Of a stretch of 64,000 nt of DNA, positions 36,097 through 44,740 are shown piece after piece. Within the stretch, counting starts at the first letter, position 1; every line of letters begins with the position of its first letter. Position numbers and translations under genes: made by a program. Location: positions 1-64,000 of the forward strand of contig BMUX01000015.1 in the NCBI GenBank assembly GCA_014650415.1. The letters run 5' to 3'. Source of the DNA: Streptomyces spiroverticillatus. GTDB taxonomy: Bacteria; Actinomycetota; Actinomycetes; Streptomycetales; Streptomycetaceae. The notes under the pieces are model-generated. The model did no database searches. It worked only from the letters and a program-made list of their open reading frames with translations, and was not told the DNA's origin.

Positions 36097-36893
36097 GCGA
36101 GGAACCGTGCACGAGCCCGAACCTGCACGGCAGGACCGCCCTGGTCACCGGGGCGGCGGGCGGAATCGGAGCGGCGGTGGCCGGTGCGCTGGCCGCCGCC
36201 GGGGCCCGGGTCGCGGTGCTGGACGCCGACCGGGCGGGCCTGGACCTGCTGGTGAAACGGATCGAGGAGGACGGCGGGACGGCGCTCGCGCTCGGCGCGG
36301 ACGTCCGCGACAGCGCCGAGGTCGACGCGGCCGTGGACCTGGCGGAGCGTGCACTGGGCCCGCTGGACCACCTGGTGAACGCCGCCGGAGTGCTGCGCAC
36401 CGGCGAGGTCACCGACTACAGCGACGCGGACTGGGACCTCACCTTCGCGGTGAACGCCACCGGTGTCTTCCACGTCAGCAGGGCCGTCGTCCGCCGGATG
36501 GCGGCGCGCCGCTCCGGAGCGGTGGTGACCGTCGCCTCGAACGCGGCCGGCATCCCGCGCTGGAACATGGCGGCCTACGCGGCGTCCAAGGCCGCGGCGA
36601 CCAGCTTCACCCGCACCCTGGGGCTGGAGACGGCCCAGTACGGCATCCGGTGCAACGTCGTCGCCCCCGGCTCCACCGAGACACCGATGCTCACCTCGAT
36701 GTACCCGCAGGGCGACGCCGCAGGCCCGTCCGTCGAAGGCTCGCCCGCCACGTACCGGCCGGGCATCCCGCTGGGCAAGATCGCCCGGCCCGAGGACATC
36801 GCCCACGCGGTCCTCTTCCTGCTCTCCGAGCAGGCCTCGCACATCACCCTGCACAACCTCGTGGTGGACGGCGGCGCGGCGCTGGGCGCCTAG
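36093..36893 (+). CDS. 2,3-dihydro-3-hydroxyanthranilate dehydrogenase-like SDR (DhbA/EntA family)
   Basis: 266 residues, ATGA overlap with the amidohydrolase. Classical SDR motifs: TGAAGGIGAAVA cofactor loop, NAAG, Ser in SNAAGIP, and Tyr-Lys in YAASKAA. The stretch RCNVVAPGSTETPM is typical of EntA/DhbA. In this operon it most likely oxidises 2,3-dihydro-3-hydroxyanthranilate to 3-hydroxyanthranilate using NAD. Confidence 0.85.
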   Translation: MSEEPCTSPNLHGRTALVTGAAGGIGAAVAGALAAAGARVAVLDADRAGLDLLVKRIEEDGGTALALGADVRDSAEVDAAVDLAERALGPLDHLVNAAGVLRTGEVTDYSDADWDLTFAVNATGVFHVSRAVVRRMAARRSGAVVTVASNAAGIPRWNMAAYAASKAAATSFTRTLGLETAQYGIRCNVVAPGSTETPMLTSMYPQGDAAGPSVEGSPATYRPGIPLGKIARPEDIAHAVLFLLSEQASHITLHNLVVDGGAALGA

Positions 36894-36951
36894 GGCCGGC
36901 CTCTTCCTCTTCTTCCTTCTGCTGTTCACTCCTACCGACTCTGGAGCACCG

Positions 36952-37614
36952 ATGGCGATCCCTCTCATCGACTCGTATCCCATGCCGACCGAGGCCGAAC
37001 TCCCGCTCAACACCGCACCGTGGACGATCGATCCCGACCGCGCGGTGCTGCTCGTCCACGACCTGCAGAACTACTTCCTGCACCCGTTCGGCCACGGCGG
37101 GCCCGACGCGGGCCGTCAGCCGCTCACCGACCTGATGGACCACGCCGAGGCACTGCGGCGGCAGTTCACCGCGGTCGGCGCGCCCGTGGTCTACACCGCA
37201 CAGCCCGGCGGGATGTCCGACGGGGACCGCGGGCTGCTCAAGGACATCTGGGGCGCCGGGATGAGCGCCGACGAGGAGCACCGGGCCATTCCCGACCGGA
37301 TCGCCCCCGCGCCGGGCGAGCAGGTGTTCACCAAGTGGCGGCCCAGCGCCTTCTGCCGCACGGACCTGCTCGACACGCTGCGCCGCAGCGGCCGCGACCA
37401 GTTGGTGATCTGCGGGGTGTACGCCCACGTCGGCATCCTGATGACGGCGCACGAGGGCTTCTCGCACGACATCCAGACCTTCGTGGTGGGCGACGCGATC
37501 GCGGACTTCTCCGCCCGCCGCCACCAGGAGACCCTGGAGTACGTCGCCACACGCTGCTCGGTCACGCTGTCCACCCGCGCGGTGCTGGCGGCCATGGGCG
37601 GGGGGCGGCCATGA
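36952..37614 (+). CDS. PhzD-like isochorismatase
   Basis: 220 residues that follow PhzD closely: SYPMPTEAELPLN, VLLVHDLQNYFLHPF with the catalytic Asp, VVYTAQPGGMS, FTKWRPSAFCRTDLL with the catalytic Lys, and VICGVYAHVGILMTA. PhzD converts 2-amino-2-deoxyisochorismate to 2,3-dihydro-3-hydroxyanthranilate and pyruvate. There is no C-terminal carrier domain, unlike EntB. Confidence 0.92.
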   Translation: MAIPLIDSYPMPTEAELPLNTAPWTIDPDRAVLLVHDLQNYFLHPFGHGGPDAGRQPLTDLMDHAEALRRQFTAVGAPVVYTAQPGGMSDGDRGLLKDIWGAGMSADEEHRAIPDRIAPAPGEQVFTKWRPSAFCRTDLLDTLRRSGRDQLVICGVYAHVGILMTAHEGFSHDIQTFVVGDAIADFSARRHQETLEYVATRCSVTLSTRAVLAAMGGGRP

Positions 37615-39605
37615 CGCACACCGGCCTCACCGAACTCGCCGACCTCACCGGCCTCACCGACCCCGCCGTCCACCCGCTCCTGGCCCAGGTGCTGGGTGAC
37701 GACGCCCCGCCGTTCGCCCTGCTGCACCGGCCGGGTGCCACCGGCACCGACACGGTCGACCTGCTCGTCGGCCGGGTCGGTACGTACGACCTGATCGCCG
37801 ACATCCCGCTCACCGGCACCGCACCCGACCGGCACGAGGTGCTGGCCCTGCTGCCCTACCGGCAGATCCGCGAGCGCGGCTTCGCCTGCCCCGACGACGG
37901 GGCGCCACTGCTGACCCTGGCGGTGGACGAGCAGGCGGTGCTGCCCCTGGACCGGGTGCTGGCCCAGCTGCCCGACCTGCCGATCGACATGGACGAGGGC
38001 GGCTTCGACACGGACGACGAGGAGTACGCGCGCCGGGTGCGCCGGGTGCTCACGGAGGAGATCGGCACCGGCGCCGGGGCGAACTTCGTGCTCAAGCGCA
38101 CCTTCTCGGCGCAGATCCACGGCTGGTCCTCGCGGACCGCGCTGTCCTTCTTCCGCCGACTGGCCGGCCGCGCCGCGGGCTGCCACTGGTCCTTCGTCGT
38201 GCACACGGGCGGGCGGACCTTCGTGGGGGCCTCCCCGGAGCGCCATGTGAGCCTGGACGCCGGGCAGGTGGTGATGAACCCCATCAGCGGCACCTACCGC
38301 TATCCGCCGGGCGGCCCGGACCGGGACGAGCTCCTCGCCTTCCTCGCGGACCCCAAGGAGGCCAACGAGCTGTACATGGTCCTCGACGAGGAACTCAAGA
38401 TGATGGGCCGGATCTGCGACCTCGGCGGCCGGGTGACGGGGCCCGCCCTGAAGGAGATGGGGCGCCTCGCCCACACCGAGTACCTCGTCGAGGGACACAG
38501 CTCCCTGGACATCCGGGAGATCCTGCGCGAGACGCTGCTCGCCCCGACGGTCACCGGCGGCCCCCTGGAGAGCGCCTGCGAGGTGATCAGCCGTCACGAG
38601 CCGGAGGGGCGGGGGCACTACGCGGGCGTGGCTGCCCTGATCGGGCGGGACGCGGCGGGCCTGCGCCGCATGGACTCGGCGATCCTCATCCGTACGGCCG
38701 AGATCGACGGCGCGGGCCGGGTGCGGATCCCGGTGGGCGCCACCCTGGTGCGCGACTCCGACCCGGCGGGCGAGGCGGCCGAGACCCGGGCCAAGGCCGC
38801 CGGGCTGATCGAGGCGCTGCGGGCCCCGGTGGGGACGCCGGCCGCGCCCGCCGGGGAGGGGGCGCGCCCGCTGTCGGCCGATCCCGCCGTGCGGGCGGCG
38901 CTGGCCGCGCGCAACGTGCCGCTGTCCGGCTTCTGGTTCGAGCGGCCGGGGGAGCGGTCCAGGCCACTGGCCGGGCTGATCGGCAGACGGGTCCTGGTGA
39001 TCGACGCCGAGGACACCTTCACGGCGATGGCACGGCATCTGCTCCAGGCACAGGGTCCGTACGTGGAGATCCGCAGGTACGACGAGGAGTTCCGGGTCGA
39101 GGACTACGACGTGGTCATCGTGGGGCCGGGCCCGGGAGATCCGGCGAAGACCTCCGACCCCAAGATCGCCCGGCTGCGTGCGGTGACCGCGCACCTGCTG
39201 AGCAGCGGCATTCCGTTCCTGTCCGTCTGCCTGGGCCACCAGGTGCTCAGCACGCTGCTGGGGCTTCCGCTGGTACGTCACCGGGTGCCGAGCCAGGGCA
39301 TGCAGCGTACGGTCGACTGCTTCGGCCGCAGCGAACCGGTGGGCTTCTACAACACGTTCGCCGCGCGCAGCGACGCGGACCTGATCGAGTGCCCCGGCCG
39401 CGACGGCACGGTACGGGTCTTCCGGGAGCCGGACGGCGAGGTGCACGCACTGCGCGGACCGGGCTTCGCCTCGGTGCAGTTCCACCCCGCATCGGTGCTG
39501 ACGCAGCGCGGCCCCGAGCTGCTCGGTGAGCTGATCGCCGATCTGCTCGGAGAGGTAACGGGCCTTTATCGGGGGGCCGTTGCCCTGGATCCGATACCTG
39601 CATAA
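37611..39605 (+). CDS. PhzE-like 2-amino-2-deoxyisochorismate synthase
   Basis: 664 residues, ATGA overlap with the isochorismatase gene. The chorismate-binding domain (about 130-420) has NPISGTYRYPPGG, DEELKMMGRICD and ESACEVISRHEPEGRG. A class I glutamine amidotransferase domain (about 445-650) has the nucleophile in SVCLGHQ and the His-containing VQFHPASVLT. PhzE-type fusions amidate chorismate without eliminating pyruvate. With PhzD- and DhbA-like enzymes this completes 3-hydroxyanthranilate synthesis. Confidence 0.92.
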   Translation: MTHTGLTELADLTGLTDPAVHPLLAQVLGDDAPPFALLHRPGATGTDTVDLLVGRVGTYDLIADIPLTGTAPDRHEVLALLPYRQIRERGFACPDDGAPLLTLAVDEQAVLPLDRVLAQLPDLPIDMDEGGFDTDDEEYARRVRRVLTEEIGTGAGANFVLKRTFSAQIHGWSSRTALSFFRRLAGRAAGCHWSFVVHTGGRTFVGASPERHVSLDAGQVVMNPISGTYRYPPGGPDRDELLAFLADPKEANELYMVLDEELKMMGRICDLGGRVTGPALKEMGRLAHTEYLVEGHSSLDIREILRETLLAPTVTGGPLESACEVISRHEPEGRGHYAGVAALIGRDAAGLRRMDSAILIRTAEIDGAGRVRIPVGATLVRDSDPAGEAAETRAKAAGLIEALRAPVGTPAAPAGEGARPLSADPAVRAALAARNVPLSGFWFERPGERSRPLAGLIGRRVLVIDAEDTFTAMARHLLQAQGPYVEIRRYDEEFRVEDYDVVIVGPGPGDPAKTSDPKIARLRAVTAHLLSSGIPFLSVCLGHQVLSTLLGLPLVRHRVPSQGMQRTVDCFGRSEPVGFYNTFAARSDADLIECPGRDGTVRVFREPDGEVHALRGPGFASVQFHPASVLTQRGPELLGELIADLLGEVTGLYRGAVALDPIPA

Positions 39606-39710
39606 CGTTTTTGGTGGTAGCGGTCACCTGTTCGGACAGGGTGCCGTCATCGATCCGGCACCCCTCTTCTCCGGCAGCCCTGCCGTCCCGCCCAGGAAGG
39701 AACCGCCCCC

Positions 39711-40733
39711 ATGCGCTTCGACAACATCTGGATCGCCGGCACCGGAGGTACCCTCGGCACCTTCGAGCCGGTGGCCGACGCGGTCGCCGACGGCTCCTAC
39801 TCGGCCGAGGCCGCCGAGAGCACCGGAATGATCAGCTACTCCCGGTCGGACTCCGCACCGCCCGAGATGGCCGTGACCGCGGGCCGCCAGGCCGTCAAGG
39901 AAGCGCAGGAGCGGGGTGCGCGCATCGACTCCGACACCGTCCTGCTGCACAGCCACGGCCACTTCCAGGGCATCGACCTGTGGCCGGCCGCCTGCTACAT
40001 AGCCGGTCAACTCCTGGGCCCCGAGCTCGACTCCATGCCGGTCACGGTCAACGCGTGGTCGAACGGATCGCTGGCCGCCCTCGACGTCGCCGCCGCCACG
40101 CTGACGGCCCGCCCCGGTGTGCCCTCCGCCCTGATCACCCTGGCCGACCGGTTCGCGCCGCCCACCAACCGCTGGTACACCTCGCCGGGCATGGTCTTCG
40201 GGGACGGGGCCGCCGCCGGGGTGGTGACCCGGGACGCCGGACGGCTGCGGCTGCGCTCGCTGGTGAGCCGTACCGACACCGTCCTGGAGGGTCTTTCCCG
40301 GGGTGCCGAGCCCTTCCGCACCGCCCCCGAGGGGCAGCCGGACATGCGCCGCAGGACCCGCGAGTTCCTCGCGTCGGGGGAGGTGTCGCTCAAGGGCGTG
40401 CACACCCGGACCGCCGACTGCACCCGGGCCGTGGTGGGCCGTGCGCTGGACGAGGCGGGCATCACGGCCGACGAGGTCGACTGGTTCCTGACGCCGTTCG
40501 TCGGCCGCACCCTCCACCGGGAGAGCTTCCTGCGCCCGCTGGGGATCACCCCGCGCAACAGCGTGCTCGAACTCGGCCTCACCATCGGCCACTTGGGTCC
40601 CTGCGACCAGATGTACGGCCTGGACCACCTGCTCCGGAACGACCTGCTGAAGTCCGGCGACCGGATCCTCGTGCTCGGCACCGGCATGGGCTTCACCTTC
40701 TCCGCGGCAGTGCTCACCGCCGACGGCGTGTGA
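39711..40733 (+). CDS. KASIII-like protein with Ser in place of the catalytic Cys
   Basis: 340 residues from ATG 39711 with an AGGAAGGA site. The KASIII fold aligns with the gene at 31416, but the nucleophile position is Ser117 (NAWSNGSLAALD), the His position is in FLTPFVG with no His, and the third site reads GHLGPCDQ. DpsC of daunorubicin synthesis also uses Ser. It may transfer an acyl group from a carrier or be a non-catalytic partner of the first KASIII. The 105-bp gap before it may hold an extra promoter. Confidence 0.8.
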   Translation: MRFDNIWIAGTGGTLGTFEPVADAVADGSYSAEAAESTGMISYSRSDSAPPEMAVTAGRQAVKEAQERGARIDSDTVLLHSHGHFQGIDLWPAACYIAGQLLGPELDSMPVTVNAWSNGSLAALDVAAATLTARPGVPSALITLADRFAPPTNRWYTSPGMVFGDGAAAGVVTRDAGRLRLRSLVSRTDTVLEGLSRGAEPFRTAPEGQPDMRRRTREFLASGEVSLKGVHTRTADCTRAVVGRALDEAGITADEVDWFLTPFVGRTLHRESFLRPLGITPRNSVLELGLTIGHLGPCDQMYGLDHLLRNDLLKSGDRILVLGTGMGFTFSAAVLTADGV

Positions 40734-40742
40734 GCGGCCGAC

Positions 40743-40788
40743 GCCGTACGAGAGTCCCGCGCCGTACGAGAGTCCCGCGCCGTATGAG
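40743..40788. repeat. 18-bp tandem repeat
   Basis: GCCGTACGAGAGTCCCGC occurs at 40743-40760 and 40761-40778, followed by a partial copy GCCGTATGAG. It fills the short gap between the second KASIII gene and the DAHP synthase gene. Confidence 0.7.
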
Positions 40789-40872
40789 CGGCCTGCGCCC
40801 CTCGCCCGAACTCCCTCCACCCTCCCTCGCTCCGGGCCCCTGTCCCCGGACGCTCCAGAACGGATCACGCCC

Positions 40873-41988
40873 ATGAGCCCCGTCCGCACCGCACCCGTCG
40901 CCCCTGTCGCCCCCGTCGCCCCGGCTTCCGGCACCTCCGCCGACTTCGCCCCGCTGCCCACCCCCGACGAGCTGAGGGCGCAGATACCGCTGTCCGCCCT
41001 CGCGAAGAAGACCACCGCCCTGGCCCGCCGGGACATCGCCCGGATCCTCACCGGCAAGGACGACCGCAAGGTCGTCATCGTGGGCCCCTGCTCCGTGCAC
41101 GACCCCGACGCGGCCCTCGGCTACGCCGAGCGGCTGTCCGCGCTGGCCGCCGAGACCAGGGACCAACTGCTCGTCGTCATGCGGGTGTACGTGGAGAAGC
41201 CGCGTACCCGGGTCGGCTGGAAGGGGCTGCTCAGCGACCCGCGCCTGGACGGCTCGTACGACCTGCCCAGCGGCCTGGGGCTCGCACGGGGCCTGATGGC
41301 CCAGATCGCCGGCACCGGGCTGCCGGTGGCCAGCGAGTTCCTCGACCCGCTGGCACCGCACTACCTCGCGGACGCCGTCGCCTGGGGTGCGATCGGCGCC
41401 CGTACCGTACAGAGCCAGGTGCACCGGCAGATGACCAGCGGACTCGGGATGCCGATCGGGTTCAAGAACGCCACCGGCGGCGGGGTGCAGGACGCCGTGG
41501 ACGCCGTCGTCTCCGCCTCGCACGCCCACGTCTACCCCGGGCTGCGGGGCGACGGCAGGGCGGCGGTCGTGGCGACCCCGGGCAACCCGGACGGCCACGT
41601 GGTGCTGCGCGGGGGCTCCAACGGGCCCAACTACGGGCCCGAGGCGGTCGCCGAGGCGCTGGCGGAACTGGCCGCCGCCGGACTGCCGCAGCACCTGATC
41701 GTCGACGTCAGCCACGGCAACAGCAACAAGGACCACGAGCGGCAGCCGCTCGTCGTCTCCGACCTGGCCCACCGGATCGCCGCCGGTGAGCAGGGCCTCG
41801 CGGGCGTCATGATCGAGAGCTTCCTCGCCCCCGGCCGGCAGGACCTCGAACTCGGGCGCACGGACCGGCTCGTGTACGGGCAGAGCGTCACCGACGCCTG
41901 CGTCGACTGGCCGACGACCGTCCGCATGCTCGAGGAACTCGCCGCCGCGGTCGACACCCACCGCTCCACCCCGACGGCGGCGAGCTGA
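40873..41988 (+). CDS. DAHP synthase (class I AroG/AroF family)
   Basis: 371 residues. GPCSVHDPDAALGYAERL, KPRTRVGWKGLLSDPRLDG, FKNATGG and DVSHGNSNKDHERQPLV are class I 3-deoxy-D-arabino-heptulosonate 7-phosphate synthase motifs. Primary metabolism in Streptomyces uses the plant-like class II enzyme, so this copy is dedicated to raising chorismate supply for the cluster, as PhzC does for phenazines. The Pro/Ala-rich N-terminus (about 20 residues) is probably flexible. Confidence 0.95.
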   Translation: MSPVRTAPVAPVAPVAPASGTSADFAPLPTPDELRAQIPLSALAKKTTALARRDIARILTGKDDRKVVIVGPCSVHDPDAALGYAERLSALAAETRDQLLVVMRVYVEKPRTRVGWKGLLSDPRLDGSYDLPSGLGLARGLMAQIAGTGLPVASEFLDPLAPHYLADAVAWGAIGARTVQSQVHRQMTSGLGMPIGFKNATGGGVQDAVDAVVSASHAHVYPGLRGDGRAAVVATPGNPDGHVVLRGGSNGPNYGPEAVAEALAELAAAGLPQHLIVDVSHGNSNKDHERQPLVVSDLAHRIAAGEQGLAGVMIESFLAPGRQDLELGRTDRLVYGQSVTDACVDWPTTVRMLEELAAAVDTHRSTPTAAS

Positions 41989-42309
41989 CCCCGTACTCCC
42001 CGGCCTCACCCCGCACTTCTCGTACGTCCCGCACTTCCCCTGCCTCCCGCGCCGCCCGCACGTCCCGGCCCGGCCGCACGTCTCGCACCGGCCGCACGTC
42101 TCGCACCGGCCGCACGTCTCGCACCGGCCGCACGTCTCGCACCGGCCACAGGCCCCGGCCCGGCCACACGGCCCACCCCGGCCACACGTCCCGCGCCGGT
42201 CGCGCCACCTGTACGCCCCCCGCACACCCCGTACGTCTCGTACTGCCCGCACGTCCCGTGCCACCCGCACCGTCCGCGCCTTGCCCCGAGCCCGAAAGGA
42301 ATCATCACC
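41989..42309. repeat. Gene-free spacer with four perfect 18-bp tandem repeats
   Basis: CGCACGTCTCGCACCGGC repeats perfectly four times at 42075-42146. Degenerate copies extend on both sides, roughly 42005-42265, so most of the 321-bp spacer derives from one repeat. No gene is present. The period of 18 (a multiple of 3) produces long repetitive open frames on the minus strand, which are artefacts. The ribosome site of the NRPS gene (AAAGGA) closes the region. Confidence 0.8.
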
Positions 42310-44658
42310 GTGGCTGTCACCACGAGTTCTTCGCTGCCCCTCGCCCGCGTCCTGGAGGGCGCACGATCCGCCGAGCCGCGTCGGCGTACGGTCCTCGTGC
42401 CCGGGCCCGTCGCCGAACGGCCCCAGGAGTACGCGACGGCGGCGCTCGCCGCCCTGGTGCACCGCTGCACGGGCGAGACCGACCTGCTGATAGGCCGCCG
42501 CCGGCGTCCGGGCACGGTCGAGTCGCTCTCCGTGCGGGTGGAGCCGCAGAGCTCCGGCGCGGACCTGCTGCGCGGTGCGGCCGACGCCCCCGTCGTCGAC
42601 GGGCCCGGCGGGGGCCGCCCGGCGCACGCCGCCGTGGACACCGCCGGACCCGCCGGGCAGGCCCTCGCCGCCCTCACCCTCACCCTCGGCGACCAGGGCT
42701 TCGAACTCGCCCTGGACAGCGAGGAGTTCGACGACGCGGCGGCCGACCAGTACGCCCGCCACCTGGAGCGGGTCCTGGCCGCGCTGGCCACCGAGCCGGA
42801 CACCGCGATCTCGGACATCCCCCTGCTGTCCGACGCGGAGCTGCACCGCATCCTGGTGGACTGGAACGACACCGAGGAGGAGGTGGGCCCCCTCTTCTTC
42901 CACGAGCTGGTCGCCGAGACCGCCCGCCGCACCCCCGACGCGACGGCGGTGCTCCTGCCCGGCACGCGGCTGACGTACCGCGAACTCGACTCGCAGGCCA
43001 ACCAGCTCGCCCACCGGCTGACCGCCCGCGGCGTGCGCCCCGGCGACCGGATCGGCGTCTGCTTCCCGCGCGGCGCCGAGAGCCTGATCGCCCAGCTCGC
43101 CTGCTTCAAGCTGGCCTGTGCCGCGATCCTGCTCGACAGCGACTTCCCCACCGACCGCATCCGCTACATGATCGAGGACGCCTCGGCCGCCGCCGTGCTG
43201 ACCCTCGCCGCCCACGAGGCCAAGGTGACGGGCCTCGCCCCGGTGATCGCGCTCGACGCCGACGACTGGCGCACCGAACCCACCACCGAGGTCAGCGAGC
43301 CCGTCGACGCGGACGACCTGATCCACATCTGCTACACCTCCGGCTCCACGGGCGCCCCCAAGGCGGTCATGGTCCGCTTCGGGGCGGCCCGCAACCTCAT
43401 CCACAGCATGGCCGAACTGTGCGACGTGACCAGCGCCTCCCAGGGCACCTGGCTGGCCGCCCCGGGCTACGGGATGATCGAGGTCGAGTGCTTCCCGGTG
43501 CTGGCCCGGGGCGGCACCGTACACATACCGGACGTGTCGGTGGTCTCCTCCGAGCACCGCCTCCAGGAGTGGTTCCTCCGCGAGGGCATCACCACCACCC
43601 TGCTGATGAAGCCGATGGCCGAGCGGCTGTGGCGCCTGGAGTGGCCCGAGGGCACGCCCCTGGAGAACATCCGGGTCTGCGGCGAGCGCATCCAGTCCTG
43701 GCCCCCGGCCGGACTGCCGTTCCGGCTGATCAACCTGTACGGCTCGGCCGAGGCCACCGTCGTCGCCAGCTGCGACATCACCGCCCTGGGCGAGCGGCTC
43801 GGCGAGGAGGGCCGGGCCCGCAGACTGCCGCCCATCGGCAGCCCCACCGCCAACGTCACCATCTACGTGCTCGACGAGGAGCTGCGCCCGCTGCCGCCGG
43901 GGCTCGTCGGGGAGATCTGCATCGCCGGGGTCAGCCTCTCGGCCGGCTACCTGGGCCGCCCGGAGGCCACCGCGGAGAAGTGGATCACCAACCCGATCGA
44001 CCCCGACCGGCACCCGGTGATGTACCGCACCGGCGACCTGGCCCGCTACTGGCCGGACGGCAGCATCGAGATCGTCGGCCGCACCGACAACCAGATCAAG
44101 GTGCGCGGGAACCGGGTGCACCTCGGTGAGATCGAGGTCGTCCTCACCACCCTCCCCGGGGTGGACCAGGCGGCGGTGCTCGCCCGCCAGGACGGCCAGG
44201 GCGACGTCCAGCTGACCGCCTACATCGAGCCGGCCCCCGGCACCACCCCCTCGGTGCGCGACATCAGGCGCGGTCTGAACCAGCGGCTGCCGTCCTTCAT
44301 GGTGCCGGCGGCCTATGTCGTCGGCGGGCTGCCCACCAGCACCAACGGCAAGATCGACCGGACCGCGCTGCCCGAGCCGCCGCGCTCCCGCCCCGAGCTG
44401 GACGTGCCGTACCAGGCCCCGGCGGGGGAGTTCGAGGAGGCGCTGCACGGACTGTGGGTCAAGGTCCTGGAGCTCGACGGCGTGGGGGTGCACGACAACT
44501 TCTTCGAGCTGGGCGGCGACTCGCTGCGCGCGGCCCGGCTGACCGTGCTGGCCGGTGAACTGTTCGGGGTGGACATCGAGATCGTCGACCTCTTCGACGA
44601 GCCGACCGTGGCGAAGATGGCTGTGCTGGTCGGTGAGCGGGTGCCGGCCGCGGCCTGA
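42310..44658 (+). CDS. NRPS with half condensation domain, adenylation domain and carrier domain
   Basis: 782 residues from GTG 42310. About 1-180 resemble only the C-terminal half of a condensation domain (no HHxxxDG), then an adenylation domain (about 190-690; YTSGSTGAPKAVMV, YRTGDLARYWPDG, NGKIDR) and a carrier domain (about 700-775; Ser in FFELGGDSLRAA). The core motif expected to hold the amino-binding Asp reads GYGMIEVECF, with Gly at that position, so the substrate may lack a free alpha-amino group. It may link the benzoxazole operon to an amino acid building block. Confidence 0.88.
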   Translation: MAVTTSSSLPLARVLEGARSAEPRRRTVLVPGPVAERPQEYATAALAALVHRCTGETDLLIGRRRRPGTVESLSVRVEPQSSGADLLRGAADAPVVDGPGGGRPAHAAVDTAGPAGQALAALTLTLGDQGFELALDSEEFDDAAADQYARHLERVLAALATEPDTAISDIPLLSDAELHRILVDWNDTEEEVGPLFFHELVAETARRTPDATAVLLPGTRLTYRELDSQANQLAHRLTARGVRPGDRIGVCFPRGAESLIAQLACFKLACAAILLDSDFPTDRIRYMIEDASAAAVLTLAAHEAKVTGLAPVIALDADDWRTEPTTEVSEPVDADDLIHICYTSGSTGAPKAVMVRFGAARNLIHSMAELCDVTSASQGTWLAAPGYGMIEVECFPVLARGGTVHIPDVSVVSSEHRLQEWFLREGITTTLLMKPMAERLWRLEWPEGTPLENIRVCGERIQSWPPAGLPFRLINLYGSAEATVVASCDITALGERLGEEGRARRLPPIGSPTANVTIYVLDEELRPLPPGLVGEICIAGVSLSAGYLGRPEATAEKWITNPIDPDRHPVMYRTGDLARYWPDGSIEIVGRTDNQIKVRGNRVHLGEIEVVLTTLPGVDQAAVLARQDGQGDVQLTAYIEPAPGTTPSVRDIRRGLNQRLPSFMVPAAYVVGGLPTSTNGKIDRTALPEPPRSRPELDVPYQAPAGEFEEALHGLWVKVLELDGVGVHDNFFELGGDSLRAARLTVLAGELFGVDIEIVDLFDEPTVAKMAVLVGERVPAAA

Positions 44659-44672
44659 CCGGACTTCCCCCT

Positions 44673-44724
44673 CGAACGCGCGGTGCCCCGCCGGTGAGAA
44701 AACCGGCGGGGCACCGCGCGTTCG
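44673..44724. terminator. Bidirectional intrinsic terminator with 23-bp perfect stem
   Basis: Bases 44673-44695 pair perfectly with 44702-44724 around a six-base GAGAAA loop, in the 82-bp gap between the NRPS gene and the convergent hydrolase gene. No U tract follows, which is usual in Streptomyces. It marks the end of the long plus-strand operon. Confidence 0.85.
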
Positions 44725-44740
44725 GGTCGGACCTCGCACC

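Noticed and set aside
36952..37614. 2,3-dihydroxybenzoate (catecholate siderophore) pathway
   Set aside because: The isochorismatase follows PhzD rather than EntB and is paired with an amidotransferase-fused PhzE-like enzyme, pointing to 3-hydroxyanthranilate.
42075..42146. Possible CRISPR array
   Set aside because: The 18-bp units are directly adjacent without spacers and no cas genes are present.
40714..44739. A 1341-residue open frame on the minus strand
   Set aside because: It runs antisense to the DAHP synthase and NRPS genes, has no family similarity, and contains a Cys/Gly/Arg repeat that comes only from the 18-bp DNA repeat.
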